64,000 nucleotides of DNA from Tetragonia tetragonoides (lineage: Eukaryota; Streptophyta; Magnoliopsida; Caryophyllales; Aizoaceae): contig CM076140.1 of NCBI GenBank assembly GCA_038025085.1, forward strand, positions 27,374,501 to 27,438,500, written 5' to 3'. Below, one piece after another: positions 53,037-64,000 of this stretch. Each line of letters opens with the position of its first letter. The first letter of the stretch is position 1. The position numbers and the translations under genes are program-made. The notes under the pieces were generated by a model. That model was not told the DNA's origin. It saw nothing but the letters and a program-made list of their open reading frames with translations, and did no database searches.

Positions 53037-54735
53037 CATTTACGCGTTTTAAAAGCTCATACGAGTAGGGTGAAAGAGATTTGAGTTCTTTTGTGTTGTA
53101 TATTAAGAGAAAGCATCCAAATACTTTGTTTGCATTCATTTGAGTGTGAAACTACACCTGGGATGTTTACAAGTACAAACAAGCTTCAACTCAAGCTTTT
53201 GAATGCATTTAGGCGTTTTAAAAGCTCTTACGAGTAGGGTGAAAGAGATTTGAGTTCTTTTGTGTTGTATATTAAGAGAAAGCATCCAAATACTTTGTTT
53301 GCATTCAATTGAGTGTGAAACTACACCTAGGATGTTTACAAGTACAAACAAGCTTGAACTCAAGCTTTTGAATGCATTCACGCGTTTTAACAGCTCTTAC
53401 GACTAGGGTGATAGAGATTGAATTCGTTTGTGTTGTATATTAAGAGAAAGCACCAAAAGTTTTGTTTGCATTCATTTGAGTATGAAACTACATCAACAAT
53501 GTTTCAAATTGCAAACAAGCTTCAACTCAAGCTTTTGAATGCATTTACGCGTTTTAAAAGCTCATACGAGTAGGGTGAAAGAGATTTGAATTCTTTTGTG
53601 TTGTATATTAAGAGAAAGCATCCAAATACTCTGTTTGCATTCATTTGAGTGTGAAAACCACATCTAGTATTTTTACAAGTACAAACAAGCTTCAACTCAA
53701 GCTTTTGAATGCATTTACGCGTTTTAAAAGCTCATACGAGTAGGGTGAAAGAGATTTGAATTTTTTTGTGTTGTTTATTAAGAGAAAGCATCAAAATACT
53801 TTGTTTGCTTTCATTTGAGTGTGAAAACTACATCTAGGATGTTTACAAGTACAAACAAGCTTCAACTCAAGCTTTTGAATGCATTTACGCGTTTCAAAAG
53901 CTCATACGAGTAGGGTGAAAGAGATTTGAATTCTTTTGTGTTGTATATTAAGAGAAAGCATCCAAATAATTTGTTTGCATTCATTTGATTGTGAAAACTA
54001 CATCTAGGATGTTTACAAGTACAAACAAGCTTCAACTCAAGCTTTTGAATGCATTTACGCGTTTTAAAAGCTCATACGAGTAGGGTGAAAGAGATTTGAA
54101 TTCTTTTGTGTTGTATATTAAGAGAAAGCATCCAAATACTTTGTTTGCATTCATTTGAGTGTGAAAACTACCTCTAGGATGTTTACAAGTACAAACAAGC
54201 TTCAACTCAAGCTTTTGAATGCATTTACTCGTTTTAACAGCTCATACGAGTAGGGTGATAGAGATTGAGTTCTTTTCTGTTGTATATTAAGAGAAAGCAC
54301 CCAAATGTTTTGTTTGCATTCATTTGAGTATGAAACCACGCCTAGGATGTTTACAAGTACAAACAAGCTTCAACTCAAGCTTTTCAATGCATTTACGCGT
54401 TTTAAAAGCTTATACGAGTAGGGTGAAAGAGATTTTGAGTTCTTTTGTGTTGTATATTAAGAGAAAGAATCCAAATACTTTGTTTGCATTCATTTGAGTG
54501 TGAAACTAAACCTAGGATGTTTACAAGTACAAGCAAGCTTCAACTCAAGCTTTTGAATGCATTTACGCGTTTTAAATGCTCATACGAGTAGGGTGAAAGA
54601 GATTTGAGTTCTTTTGTGTTGTATATTAAGAGAAAGCATCCAAATACTTTGTTTGCATTCATTTGAGTGTGAAACTACACCTAGGATGTTTACAAGTACA
54701 AACAAGCTTCAACTCAAGCTTTTGAATGCATTTAC
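53037..54735 (+). repeat. 19-monomer repeat pair, right
   Basis: This is the partner of 49827-51525. Together with the 2367- and 843-bp repeats it makes 49.3-54.7 kb a nested set of recent duplications sharing the same few monomers. Confidence 0.87.
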
Positions 54736-55470
54736 GCGTTTTAAAAGCTCATACGAGTAGGGTGAAAGAGATTTGAGTTCTTTTGTGTTGTATATTAAGA
54801 AAAAGCATCCAAATACTTTATTTGGATTCATTTGAGTGTGAAACTACACCTAGGATGTTTACAAGTACAAACAAGCTTCAACCCAAGCTTTTGAATGCAT
54901 TTACGCGTTTTAACAGCTCTTATGACTATATGGTGATAGAGACTGAGTTCTTTTGTGTTGTATATTAACAGAAAGCATCCAAATAAATTGTTTGGATTCA
55001 TTTGAGTGTGAAACTACACCTAAGATGTTTACAAGTACAAACAAGCTTCAATTCAAGCTTTTGAATGCATTTACGCGTTTTAAAAGCTCATAAGAGTAGG
55101 GTGAAAGAGATTTGAGTTCATTTGTCTAGTATATTAAAAGAAAGCATCCAAATACTTTGTTTGGATTCATTTGAGTGTGAAACTACACCTAGGATGTTTA
55201 CAAGTACAAACAAACTTCAAATTAAACTTTTGAATCCATTTACGCGTTTTAAAAGCTCATACGAATAGGGTGAAAGAGATTTGAGATCTTTTGTGTTGTA
55301 TATTAAGAGAAAGCATCCAAACACTTCATTTGCATTCATTTGAGTGTGAAATTACACCTCAGATGTTAACAAGTACAAACAAGCTTCAACCCAAGCTTTT
55401 GAATGCATTTACGCGTTTTAACAGCTCTTACGACTATGGTGATAGAGACTGAGTTCTTTTGTGTTGTATA
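54084..55470 (+). repeat. Partner of 43949-45335
   Basis: It carries the same rare variants as 43949-45335, with differences such as TTTTCTGTTG (about 54268) and CTTTTCAATGC (about 54380). The segment 50951-51400 shares those differences, so 54084 onward was copied more recently within 49-55 kb than from 44 kb. Confidence 0.82.
54535..54703 (+). repeat. Reference class 1 monomer (169 bp)
   Basis: This monomer differs from my eye-made class 1 consensus at one base (AAATGCTC instead of AAAAGCTC), so it serves as a reference. Class 1 is defined by AAAAGCTCATACGAGTAGGG, GAAAGAGATTTGAG, GCATCCAAATACTTTG, GAGTGTGAAAC, and CCTAGGATGTTTACAAG before the next HindIII site. The frame containing MCCILRES is stopped by the TAG in GAGTAGGG, which is why open frames from this class end there. 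Confidence 0.9.
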
Positions 55471-57353
55471 TTAAGAGATAGCATCCAAATACTTTGTTTG
55501 GATTCATTTGAGTGTGAAACTACACCTAGGATGTTTACAAGTACAAACAAGCTTCAACCCAAGCTTTTGAATGCATTTACGCGTTTTAACAGCTCTTATG
55601 ACTATATGGTGATAGAGACTGAGTTCTTTTATGTTGTATATTAAGAGAAAGCATCCAAATACTTTGTTTGGATTCATCTGAGTGTGAAACTACACCAAGA
55701 ATGTTTCCAATTGCAAACAAGCTTCAACTCAAGCTTTTGAATGCATTTACGCGTTTTAAAAGCTCATACGAGTATGGTGAAAGAGATTTGAATTCTTTTG
55801 TGTTGTATATTAAGAGAAAGCATCCAAATACTTTGTTTGGATTCATTTGAGTGTAAAACTACACCTGGGATGTTTACAAGTACAAACAGGCTTCAACTCA
55901 AACTTTTGAATGCATTTACGCGTTTTAAAAGCTCATACGAGTAGGGTGAAAGAGATTTGAATTCTTTTGTGTTGTATATTAAGAGAAAGCATCCAAATAC
56001 TTTGTTTGCATTCATATGAGTGTGAAAACTACATCTAGGATGTTTACAAGTACAAACAAGCTTCAACTCAAGCTTTTGAATGCATTTACTCATTTTAACA
56101 GCTCATACTAGTAGGGTGATAGAGATTGAGTTCTTTTGTGTTGTATATTAAGAGAAAGCACCCAAATGTTTTGTTTGCATTCATTTGAGTATGAAACCAC
56201 ACCTAGGATGTTTACAAGTACAAACAAGCTTCAACTCAAGCTTTTGAATGCATTTACGCGTTTTAAAAGCTCATACGAGTAGGGTGAAAGAGATTTTGAG
56301 TTCTTTTGTGTTGTATATTAAGAGAAAGCATCCAAATACTTTGTTTGCATTTATTTGAGTGTGAAACTACACTTAGGTTGTTTACAAGTACAACCAAGCT
56401 TCGACTGAAGCTTTTGAATGCATTTAGGCGTTTTAAAAGCTCATACGAGTAGGGTGAAAGAGATTTAAGTTCTTTTGTGTTGTATATTAAGAGAAAGCAT
56501 CCAAATACTTTGTTTGCATTCAATTGATTGTGAAACAACACCTAGGATGTTTAAAAGTACAAACAAGCTTCAACTCAAGCTTTTGAATGCATTTACGCGA
56601 TTTAACAGCTCTTACGATTAGGGTGATAGAGATTGAGTTCTTTTGTGTTGTATATTAAGAGAAAGCACCCAAATGTTTTATTTGCATTCATTTGAGTATG
56701 AAACTACACCAAGATTGTTTTAAAGTGCAAACAAGCTTCAACTCAAGGTTTTGAATGCATTTACGCGTTTTAAAAGCTCATACGAGTAGGGTGAAAGAGA
56801 TTTTGAGTTCTTGTGTGTTGTATATTAAGAGAAAGCATCCAAATACTTTGTTTGCATTCATTTGAGTGTGAAACTACACCTAGGATGTTTACAAGTACAA
56901 CCAAGCTTCAACTGAAGCTTTTGAATGCATTTAGGAGTTTTAAAAGGTCATACGAGTAGGGTGAAAAAGATTTTGAGTTCTTTTGTGTTGTATATTAAGA
57001 GAAAGCATCCAAATACTTTGTTTGCATTCATTTGAGTGTGAAACTACACCTAGGATGTTTACAAGTACAACCAAGCTTCAACTGAAGCTTTTGAATGCAT
57101 TTAGGCGTTTTAAAAGCTCATACGAGTAGGGTGAAAGAGATTTGAGTTCTTTTGTGTTGTTTATTAAGAGAAAGCATCCAGATACTTTGTTTGCATTCAA
57201 TTGAGTGTGAAACTACACCTAGGATGTTTAAAAGTACAAACAAGCTTCAACTGAAGCTTTTGAATGCATTTACGCGTTTTAACAGCTCTTACGACAGGGT
57301 GATAGAGATTGAGTTCTTTTGTGTTGTATATTAAGAGAAAGCACCCAAATGTT
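54884..57353 (+). repeat. Duplicated segment, left copy (lacks 6 monomers)
   Basis: Bases 54884-55470 match 59774-60360 at offset 4890. Bases from about 55441 match from 61344 at offset 5903. The step of 1013 bp is six monomers minus 1 bp, present at about 60361-61373 and missing here. Equivalent six-monomer stretches with TATTTCGAG and CACCCGGG variants also exist near 38080, 40280 and 45340, so the loss happened in this copy. Confidence 0.85.
55697..55792 (+). other. Conversion-like patch, first copy
   Basis: The flanks follow 46.3-46.8 kb (GATTCATCTGAG on the left, GAGTGTAAAACTACACCTGGG on the right). The 96 bp between read as in 43870-43965: CCAAGAATGTTTCCAATTGC, GAGTATGGTGA, GATTTGAATTC. 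Monomer spacing is kept. The same patch is at 61600-61695. Confidence 0.8.
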
Positions 57354-59773
57354 TTGTTTGCATTCATTTGAGTATGAAACTACACCAAGAATGTTTTAAA
57401 GTGCAAACAAGCTTCAACTCAAGGTTTTGAATGCATTTACGCGTTTTAAAAGCTCATACGAATAGGGTGAAAGAGATTTGAGTTCTTTTGTGTTGTATAT
57501 TAAGAGAAAGCATACAAATACTTTGTTTGCATTCATTTGAGTGTGAAACTACACCTATGATGTTTACAAGTACAAACAAGCTTCAACTCAAGCTTTTGAA
57601 TTCATTTACGTGTCTTAAAAGCTCATACGAGTAGGGTGAAAGAGATTCGACTTCTTTTGTGTTGTATATTAAGAGGAAGCATCCAAATACTTTGTTTGCA
57701 TTCATTTGAATGTGAAACTACACCGAGGATGTTTACAAGTACAAACAAGCTTCAAACCAAGCTTTTGAATGCATTTACGCGTTTTAACAGCTCTTATGAC
57801 TATGGTGATAGAGACTGAATTCTTTTGTGTTGTATATTAAGAGAAAGCATCCAAATACTTTGTTTGGATTCATTTGAGTGTGAAACTACACCTAGGATGT
57901 TTACAAGTACAAACAAGCTTCAACTCAAGCTATCGAATGCATTTACGAGTTTTAAAAGATCATACGAGTAGGGTGAAAGAGATTTGAGTTCTCTTGTGTT
58001 GTATATTAAGAGAAAGCATCCAAATACTTTATTTGGATTCATTTGAGTGTGAAACTACACCTAGGATGTTTACAAGTACAAACAAACTTCAACTCAAACT
58101 TTTGAATCCATTTACGCGTTTTAAAAGCTCATACGAATAGGGTGAAAGAGATTTGAGATCTTTTGTGTTGTATATTAAGAGAAAGCATCCAAACACTACA
58201 TTTGCATTCATTTGAGTGTGAAATTACACCTCAGATGTTTACAACTACAAACAAGCTTCAACCCAAGCTTTTGAATGCATTTACGCGTTTTAACAGCTCT
58301 TACGACTATGGTGATAGAGACTGAGTTCTTTTGTGTTGTATATGAAGAGAAAGCATCCAAATACTTTGTTTGGATTCATTTGAGTGTGAAACTACTCCTG
58401 GGATGTTTGCAAGTACAAACAAGCTTCAACTCAAACTTTTGAATGCATTTACGCGTTTTAAAAGCTCATACGAGTAGGGTGAAAGAGATTTGAATTCTTT
58501 TGTGTTGTATATTAAGAGAAAGCATCCAAATACTTTGTTTGCATTCATATGAGTGTGAAAACTACATCTAGGATGTTTACAAGTACAAACAAGCTTCAAC
58601 TCAAGCTTTTGAATGGATTTACTCATTTTAACAGCTCATACTTGTAGGGTGATAGAGATTGAGTTCTTTTGTGTTGTATATTAAGAGAAAGCACCCAAAT
58701 GTTTTGTTTGCATTCATTTGAGTATGAAACTACACCAAGAATGTTTTAAAGTGCAAAAAAGCTTCAACTCAAGCTTTTGAATGCATTTACGCGTTTTAAA
58801 AGCTCATACGAGTAGGGTGAAAGAGATTTGAGTTCTTTTGTGTTGTATATTTAAAGAAAGCATCCAAATACTTTATTTGCATTCAATTGAGTGTGAAACT
58901 ACACCTAGGATGTTTACAAGTACAAACAAGCTTCAACTCAAGCTTTTGAATGCATTTACGAGTTTTAAAAGATCATACGAGTAGGGTGAAAGAGATTTGA
59001 GTTCTCTTTTGTTGTATATTAAGAGAAAGCATCCAAATACTTTTTTTGCATTCATATGAGTGTGAAAACTACATCTAGAATGTTTACAAGTACAAACAAG
59101 CTTCAACTCAAGCTTTTGAATACTCGTTTTAACAGCTCATACTAGTAGGGTGATAGTGATTGAGTTCTTTTGTGTTGTATATTAAGAGAAAGCATCCAAA
59201 TACTTTGTTTGCATTCAATTGAGTGTGAAACTACACCTAGGATGTTTACAAGTACAAACAAGTTTCAACTCAAGCTTTTGAATGCATTTACGCGTTTTAA
59301 CAGCTCTTACGACTAGGGTGATAGAGATTGAGTTCTTTTGTGTTGTATATTAAGAGAAAGCACCCAAATGTTTTGTTTGCATTCATTTGAGTATGAAACG
59401 ACACTAAGAATGTTTTAAAGTGCAAACAAGCTTCAACTCAAGGTTTTGAATGCATTTACGCGTTTTAAAAGCTCATACGAATAGGGTGAAAGAGATTTGA
59501 GTTCTTTTGTGTTGTATATTAAGAGAAAGTATACAAATACTTTTTTTGCATTCACTTGAGTGTGAAACTACACCTATGATGTTTACAAGTACAAACAAGC
59601 TTCAACTCAAGCTTTTGAATGCATTTACGCGTTTTAACAGCTCTTACGACTAGGGTGATAGAGATTGAAGTCTTTTGTTAATATATTAAGAGAAAACACC
59701 AAATGTTTTGTTTGCATTCATTTGAGTATGAAACTACACCAAGAGTGTTTCAAATTGCAAACAAGCTTCAACT
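57354..59773 (+). repeat. Mixed satellite stretch without a long local duplicate
   Basis: This is ordinary monomers of both classes with several private changes: AAGCTATCGAATGC near 57930, TTTACGAGTTTTAAAAGATC near 57950 and again near 58960, and a 6-bp deletion at GAATACTCG (about 59118, normally GAATGCATTTACTCG). There is a GTTAATATATTAAG variant near 59678. Parts resemble 41.7 kb (58426-58626). I see nothing here but satellite. Confidence 0.8.
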
Positions 59774-61599
59774 CAAGCTTTTGAATGCATTTACGCGTTT
59801 TAACAGCTCTTATGACTATATGGTGATAGAGACTGAGTTCTTTTGTGTTGTATATTAACAGAAAGCATCCAAATAAATTGTTTGGATTCATTTGAGTGTG
59901 AAACTACACATAAGATGTTTACAAGTACAAACAAGCTTCAATTCAAGCTTTTGAATGCATTTACGCGTTTTAAAAGCTCATAAGAGTAGGGTGAAAGAGA
60001 TTTGAGTTCATTTGTCTAGTATATTAAAAGAAAGCATCCAAATACTTTGTTTGGATTCATTTGAGTGTGAAACTACACCTAGGATGTTTACAAGTACAAA
60101 CAAACTTCAAATTAAACTTTTGAATCCATTTACGCGTTTTAAAAGCTCATACGAATAGGGTGAAAGAGATTTGAGATCTTTTGTGTTGTATATTAAGAGA
60201 AAGCATCCAAACACTTCATTTGTATTCATTTGAGTGTGAAATTACACCTCAGATGTTAACAAGTACAAACAAGCTTCAACCCAAGCTTTTGAATGCATTT
60301 ACGCGTTTTAACAGCTCTTACGACTATGGTGATAGAGACTGAGTTCTTTTGTGTTGTATACTAAGAGAAAGCACCCAAATGTTTTGTTTGCATTCATTTG
60401 AGTATGAAACCACACCTAGGATGTTTACAAGTACAAACAAGCTTCAACTCAAGCTTTTGAATGCATTTACGCGTTTTAAAAGCTCATACGAGTAGGGTGA
60501 AAGAGATTTTGAGTTCTTTTGTGTTGTATATTAAGAGAAAGCATCCAAATGCTTTGTTTGCATTCTTTTGAGTGTGAAACCACACCCGGGATGTTTACAA
60601 GTACAAACAAGCTTCAACTCAAGCTTTTGAATGCATTTACGCGTTTTAAAAGCTCATACGAGTAGGGTGAAAGAGATTTGAGTTCTTTTCTGTTGTATAT
60701 TTCGAGAAAGCATCCAAACACTTTGTTTGCATTCATTTGAGTGTGAAACTACACCTAGGATGTTTACAAGTACAAACAAGCTTCAACTCAAGCTTTTGAA
60801 TTCATTTACGTGTTTTAAAAGCTCATACGAGTAGGGTGAAAGAGATTTGAGTTCTTTTGTGTTGTATATTAAGAGGAAGCATCCAAATACTTTGTTTGCA
60901 TTCATTTGAATGTGAAACTACACCTAGGATGTTTACAAGTACAAACAAGCTTCAACCCAAGCTTTTGAATGCATTTACGCGTTTTAACAGCTTTTATGAC
61001 TATGGTGATAGAGACTGAATTCTTTTGTGTTGTATATTAAGAGAAAGCATCCAAATACTTTGTTTGCATTAATTTGAATGTTAAACTACACCTAGGATGT
61101 TTACAAGTACAAACAGGCTTAAACTCATGCTTTTGAGTGCATTTACGCGTTTTAAATGCTCATACGAGTAGGGTGAAAGAGATTTGAGTTCTTTTGTGAT
61201 GTATATTAAGAAAAAGTATCCAAATACTTTGTTTGGATTCATTTGAGTGTGAATCTACACGTAGGATGTTTACAAGTACAAACAAGCTTCAACCCAAGCT
61301 TTTGAATGCATTTACGCGTTTTAACAGCTCTTACGACTATGGTGATAGAGACTGAGTTCTTTTGTGTTGTATATTAAGAGATAGCATCCAAATACTTTGT
61401 TTGGATTCATTTGAGTGTGAAACTACACCTAGGATGTTTACAAGTACGAACAAGCTTCAACCCAAGCTTTTGAATGCATTTACGCGTTTTAACAGCTCTT
61501 ATGACTATATGGTGATAGAGACTGAGTTCTTTTATGTTGTATATTAAGAGAAAGCATCCAAATACTTTGTTTGGATTCATCTGAGTGTGAAACTACACC

Positions 61600-61695
61600 A
61601 AGAATGTTTCCAATTGCAAACAAGCTTCAACTCAAGCTTTTGAATGCATTTACGCGTTTTAAAAGCTCATACGAGTATGGTGAAAGAGATTTGAA
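61600..61695 (+). other. Conversion-like patch, second copy
   Basis: Identical arrangement to 55697-55792 at offset 5903. It was therefore present before that duplication. Confidence 0.8.
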
Positions 61696-62815
61696 TTCTT
61701 TTGTGTTGTATATTAAGAGAAAGCATCCAAATACTTTGTTTGGATTCATTTGAGTGTAAAACTACACCTGGGATGTTTACAAGTACAAACAAGCTTCAAC
61801 TCAAACTTTTGAATGCATTTACGCGTTTTAAAAGCTCATACGAGTAGGGTGAAAGAGATTTGAATTCTTTTGTGTTGTATATTAAGAGAAAGCATCCAAA
61901 TACTTTGTTTGCATTCATATGAGTGTGAAAACTACATCTAGGATGTTTACAAGTACAAACAAGCTTCAACTCAAGCTTTTGAATGCATTTACTCATTTTA
62001 ACAGCTCATACTAGTAGGGTGATAGAGATTGAGTTCTTTTGTGTTGTATATTAAGAGAAAGCACCCAAATGTTTTGTTTGCATTCATTTGAGTATGAAAC
62101 CACACCTAGGATGTTTACAAGTACAAACAAGCTTCAACTCAAGCTTTTGAATGCATTTACGCGTTTTAAAAGCTCATACGAGTAGGGTGAAAGAGATTTT
62201 GAGTTCTTTTGTGTTGTATATTAAGAGAAAGCATCCAAATACTTTGTTTGCATTTATTTGAGTGTGAAACTACACTTAGGTTGTTTACAAGTACAACCAA
62301 GCTTCAACTGAAGCTTTTGAATGCATTTAGGCGTTTTAAAAGCTCATACGAGTAGGGTGAAAGAGATTTAAGTTCTTTTGTGTTGTATATTAAGAGAAAG
62401 CATCCAAATACTTTGTTTGCATTCAATTGAGTGTGAAACAACACCTAGGATGTTTAAAAGTACAAACAAGCTTCAACTCAAGCTTTTGAATGCATTTACG
62501 CGTTTTAACAGCTCTTACGATTAGGGTGATAGAGATTGAGTTCTTTTGTGTTGTATATTAAGAGAAAGCACCCAAATGTTTTATTTGCATTCATTTGAGT
62601 ATGAAACTACACCAAGATTGTTTTAAAGTGCAAACAAGCTTCAACTCAAGGTTTTGAATGCATTTACGCGTTTTAAAAGCTCATACGAGTAGGGTGAAAG
62701 AGATTTTGAGTTCTTGTGTGTTGTATATTAAGAGAAAGCATCCAAATACTTTGTTTGCATTCATTTGAGTGTGAAACTACACCTAGGATGTTTACAAGTA
62801 CAACCAAGCTTCAAC

Positions 62816-62935
62816 CCAAGCTTTTGAATGCATTTACGCGTTTTAACAGCTCTTATGACTATATGGTGATAGAGACTGAGTTCTTTTATGTTGTATATTA
62901 AGAGAAAGCATCCAAATACTTTGTTTGGATTCATC
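62816..62935 (+). other. Conversion-like patch with nearby donor
   Basis: The sister copy (56913-57032) has CAACTGAAGC, GCATTTAGGAG, GTGAAAAAGATTTTGAG and GCATTCATTTGAG. Here the tract reads CAACCCAAGC, GACTATATGGTGATAG, TTTTATGTTG and GGATTCATCTGAG, the same as 61462-61581. Agreement with the sister returns on both sides. Confidence 0.82.
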
Positions 62936-64000
62936 TGAGTGTGAAACTACACCTAGGATGTTTACAAGTACAACCAAGCTTCAACTGAAGCTTTTGAATG
63001 CATTTAGGCGTTTTAAAAGCTCATACGAGTAGGGTGAAAGAGATTTGAGTTCTTTTGTGTTGTTTATTAAGAGAAAGCATCCAGATACTTTGTTTGCATT
63101 CAATTGAGTGTGAAACTACACCTAGGATGTTTAAAAGTACAAACAAGCTTCAACTGAAGCTTTTGAATGCATTTACGCGTTTTAACAGCTCTTACGACAG
63201 GGTGATAGAGATTGAGTTCTTTTGTGTTGTATATTAAGAGAAAGCACCCAAATGTTTTATTTGCATTCATTTGAGTATGAAACTACACCAAGATTGTTTT
63301 AAAGTGCAAACAAGCTTCAACTCAAGGTTTTGAATGCATTTACGCGTTTTAAAAGCTCATACGAATAGGGTGAAAGAGATTTGAGTTCTTTTGTGTTGTA
63401 TATTAAGAGAAAGCATCCAAATACTTTGTTTGGATTCATTTGAGTGTGAAACTACACCTATGATGTTTACAAGTACAAACAAGCTTCAACTCAAGCTTTT
63501 AAATGCATTTACGCGTTTTAACAGCTCTTACGACTAGGGTGATAGAGATTGAAGTCTTTTGTAAATATATTAAGAGAAAGCACCAAATGTTTTGTTTGCA
63601 TTCATTTGAGTATGAAACTACACCAAGAGTGTTTCAAATTGCAAACAAGCTTCAACTCAAGCTTTTGAATGCATTTACGCATTTTAAAAGCTCATACGAG
63701 TAGGGTGAAAGAGATTTGAATTCTTTTGTGTTGTATATTAAGAGAAAGCATCCAAATACTTTGTTTGCATTCATTTGAGTGTGAAAACTACATCTAGGAT
63801 GTTTACAAGTACAAACAAGCTTCAACTCAAGCTTTTGAATGCATTTACGCGTTTTAACAGCTCTTACGACTAGGGTGATAGAGATTGAGTTCTTTTGTGT
63901 TGTATATTAAGAGAAAGCACCCAAATGTTTTGTTTGCATTCATTTGAGTATGAAACTACACCAAGAATGTTTTAAAGTGCAAACAAGCTTCAACTCAAGG

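Larger units (their letters stand above)
59774..63256 (+). repeat. Duplicated segment, right copy (full)
   Basis: This is the partner of 54884-57353 with the six monomers retained. It agrees with the left copy up to 62815, is interrupted by a foreign 120-bp patch (62816-62935), then agrees again up to 63257. Beyond that the sequence follows other relatives: from about 63341 it resembles 59460 onward at offset 3884, sharing the odd GAAGTCTTTTG and AAATATATTAAG variants. Confidence 0.83.
1..64000 (+). repeat. Tandem satellite array, ~169-bp monomer, fills the window
   Basis: The same sequence recurs every 169 bases. For example, the TGA after GTAGGG starts at 581, 750, 919 and 1088. Every part of the window is this repeat in the same orientation, and I found no inverted monomer and no foreign insertion. 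The monomer is AT-rich (58 of 169 bases G or C in my consensus). Landmarks in order from the first HindIII site are: AAGCTT, a second AAGCTT 12 bp on, ATGCAT, ACGCG, a TTTTAAAA palindrome, GAGTAGGGTGA, TTGTGTTGTATATTAAGAG, GCATTCATTTGAG and CCTAGGATGTTTACAAG. No gene is present anywhere, so all stretches without genes hold satellite. The array runs off both ends. Centromeric or pericentromeric identity is inferred from monomer length and array form; a heterochromatic knob or subtelomeric block is possible. Confidence 0.98.
33884..64000 (+). repeat. Domain 2: mosaic satellite with nested segmental duplications
   Basis: The 12.7-kb superunit does not continue here. The same two monomer classes appear in a different order, with new subtypes: CATTTGTCTAGTATAT (37731, 39928, 44991, 55126, 60016), GACTATATGGTGATAG, TATTTCGAGAAAGC, CACACCCGGGATG, and GTTTCCAATTGC. 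Repeats-within-repeats range from one monomer to about 10 kb. The array continues to the window edge. Confidence 0.9.

Noticed and set aside
55668..55850. Unusual open frame starting MDSSECETTPRMF, also at 61571
   Set aside because: It is created by the conversion-like patch that joins two monomer subtypes and removes a stop. It is a marker of recombination, not a gene.
1..64000. CRISPR array
   Set aside because: Repeats adjoin each other directly with no unique spacers, the unit is 169 bp, and no cas-like gene is present.
1..64000. Human-type alpha satellite or a known plant centromere repeat such as the Arabidopsis 178-bp family
   Set aside because: The period is near alpha satellite's 171 bp, but the sequence is different and I see no CENP-B box. 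Both this and the Arabidopsis repeat have HindIII sites, but I cannot align the rest. I leave the family unnamed.
1..64000. Promoters or TATA boxes at TTGTATATTAAGAG
   Set aside because: The motif occurs in nearly every monomer as part of the satellite. Transcription of satellites is known, but nothing here marks a particular start site.
1..64000. Ribosomal spacer sub-repeats, telomere repeats or tRNA genes
   Set aside because: No rRNA coding edge, no TTAGGG or TTTAGGG runs and no cloverleaf-like sequence were seen. The isolated TAGGGTGA in each monomer is not telomeric.

Overview
The whole 64 kb window is one uninterrupted satellite DNA array. I see no protein-coding gene, RNA gene, transposable element or other unique sequence. 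The basic monomer is about 169 bp (class 1). A second class (class 2) is about 167 bp. All copies are head to tail on one strand, roughly 380 in total. A class 1 monomer is about 34% GC. It carries a fixed core with two HindIII sites (AAGCTT) 12 bp apart, then an NsiI-type ATGCAT, then an ACGCG box. The nucleosome-scale period, the length and the absence of genes point to a eukaryotic centromeric or pericentromeric block, or a similar heterochromatic knob. I favour a plant, but the sequence alone does not prove this and I do not recognise the family by name.

Layout. Domain 1 (1-33145) is built from three tandem copies of a very long superunit. They are copy A (1-9785), copy B (9786-21614) and copy C (21615-33145, cut at its right end). 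Register-preserving deletions explain the length differences exactly. Relative to a full unit inferred at 12742 bp (about 75 monomers), B lacks 67 bp and 846 bp, and A lacks 2957 bp. Where I compared them base by base the copies are almost identical, so the amplification is recent. Segment 33146-33883 is a junction block re-using sequence from inside copy C. Domain 2 (about 33884-64000) has the same monomers in a different, more mosaic order. It holds nested segmental duplications with periods of about 2197, 2366, 5063, 3210, 843, 10135, 4890 and 5903 bp, mostly close to whole multiples of the monomer.

The short open frames (60-104 codons) on both strands are by-products of the repeat. They recur with every monomer of the right subtype, cross monomer borders, and drift in frame because 169 is not a multiple of 3. 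I annotate none as a gene. The interest lies in array architecture: a superunit far longer than ordinary higher-order repeats, clear deletion breakpoints, two conversion-like patches that can be ordered in time relative to one duplication, a three-monomer cassette shared by both domains, and decay of the CpG box.
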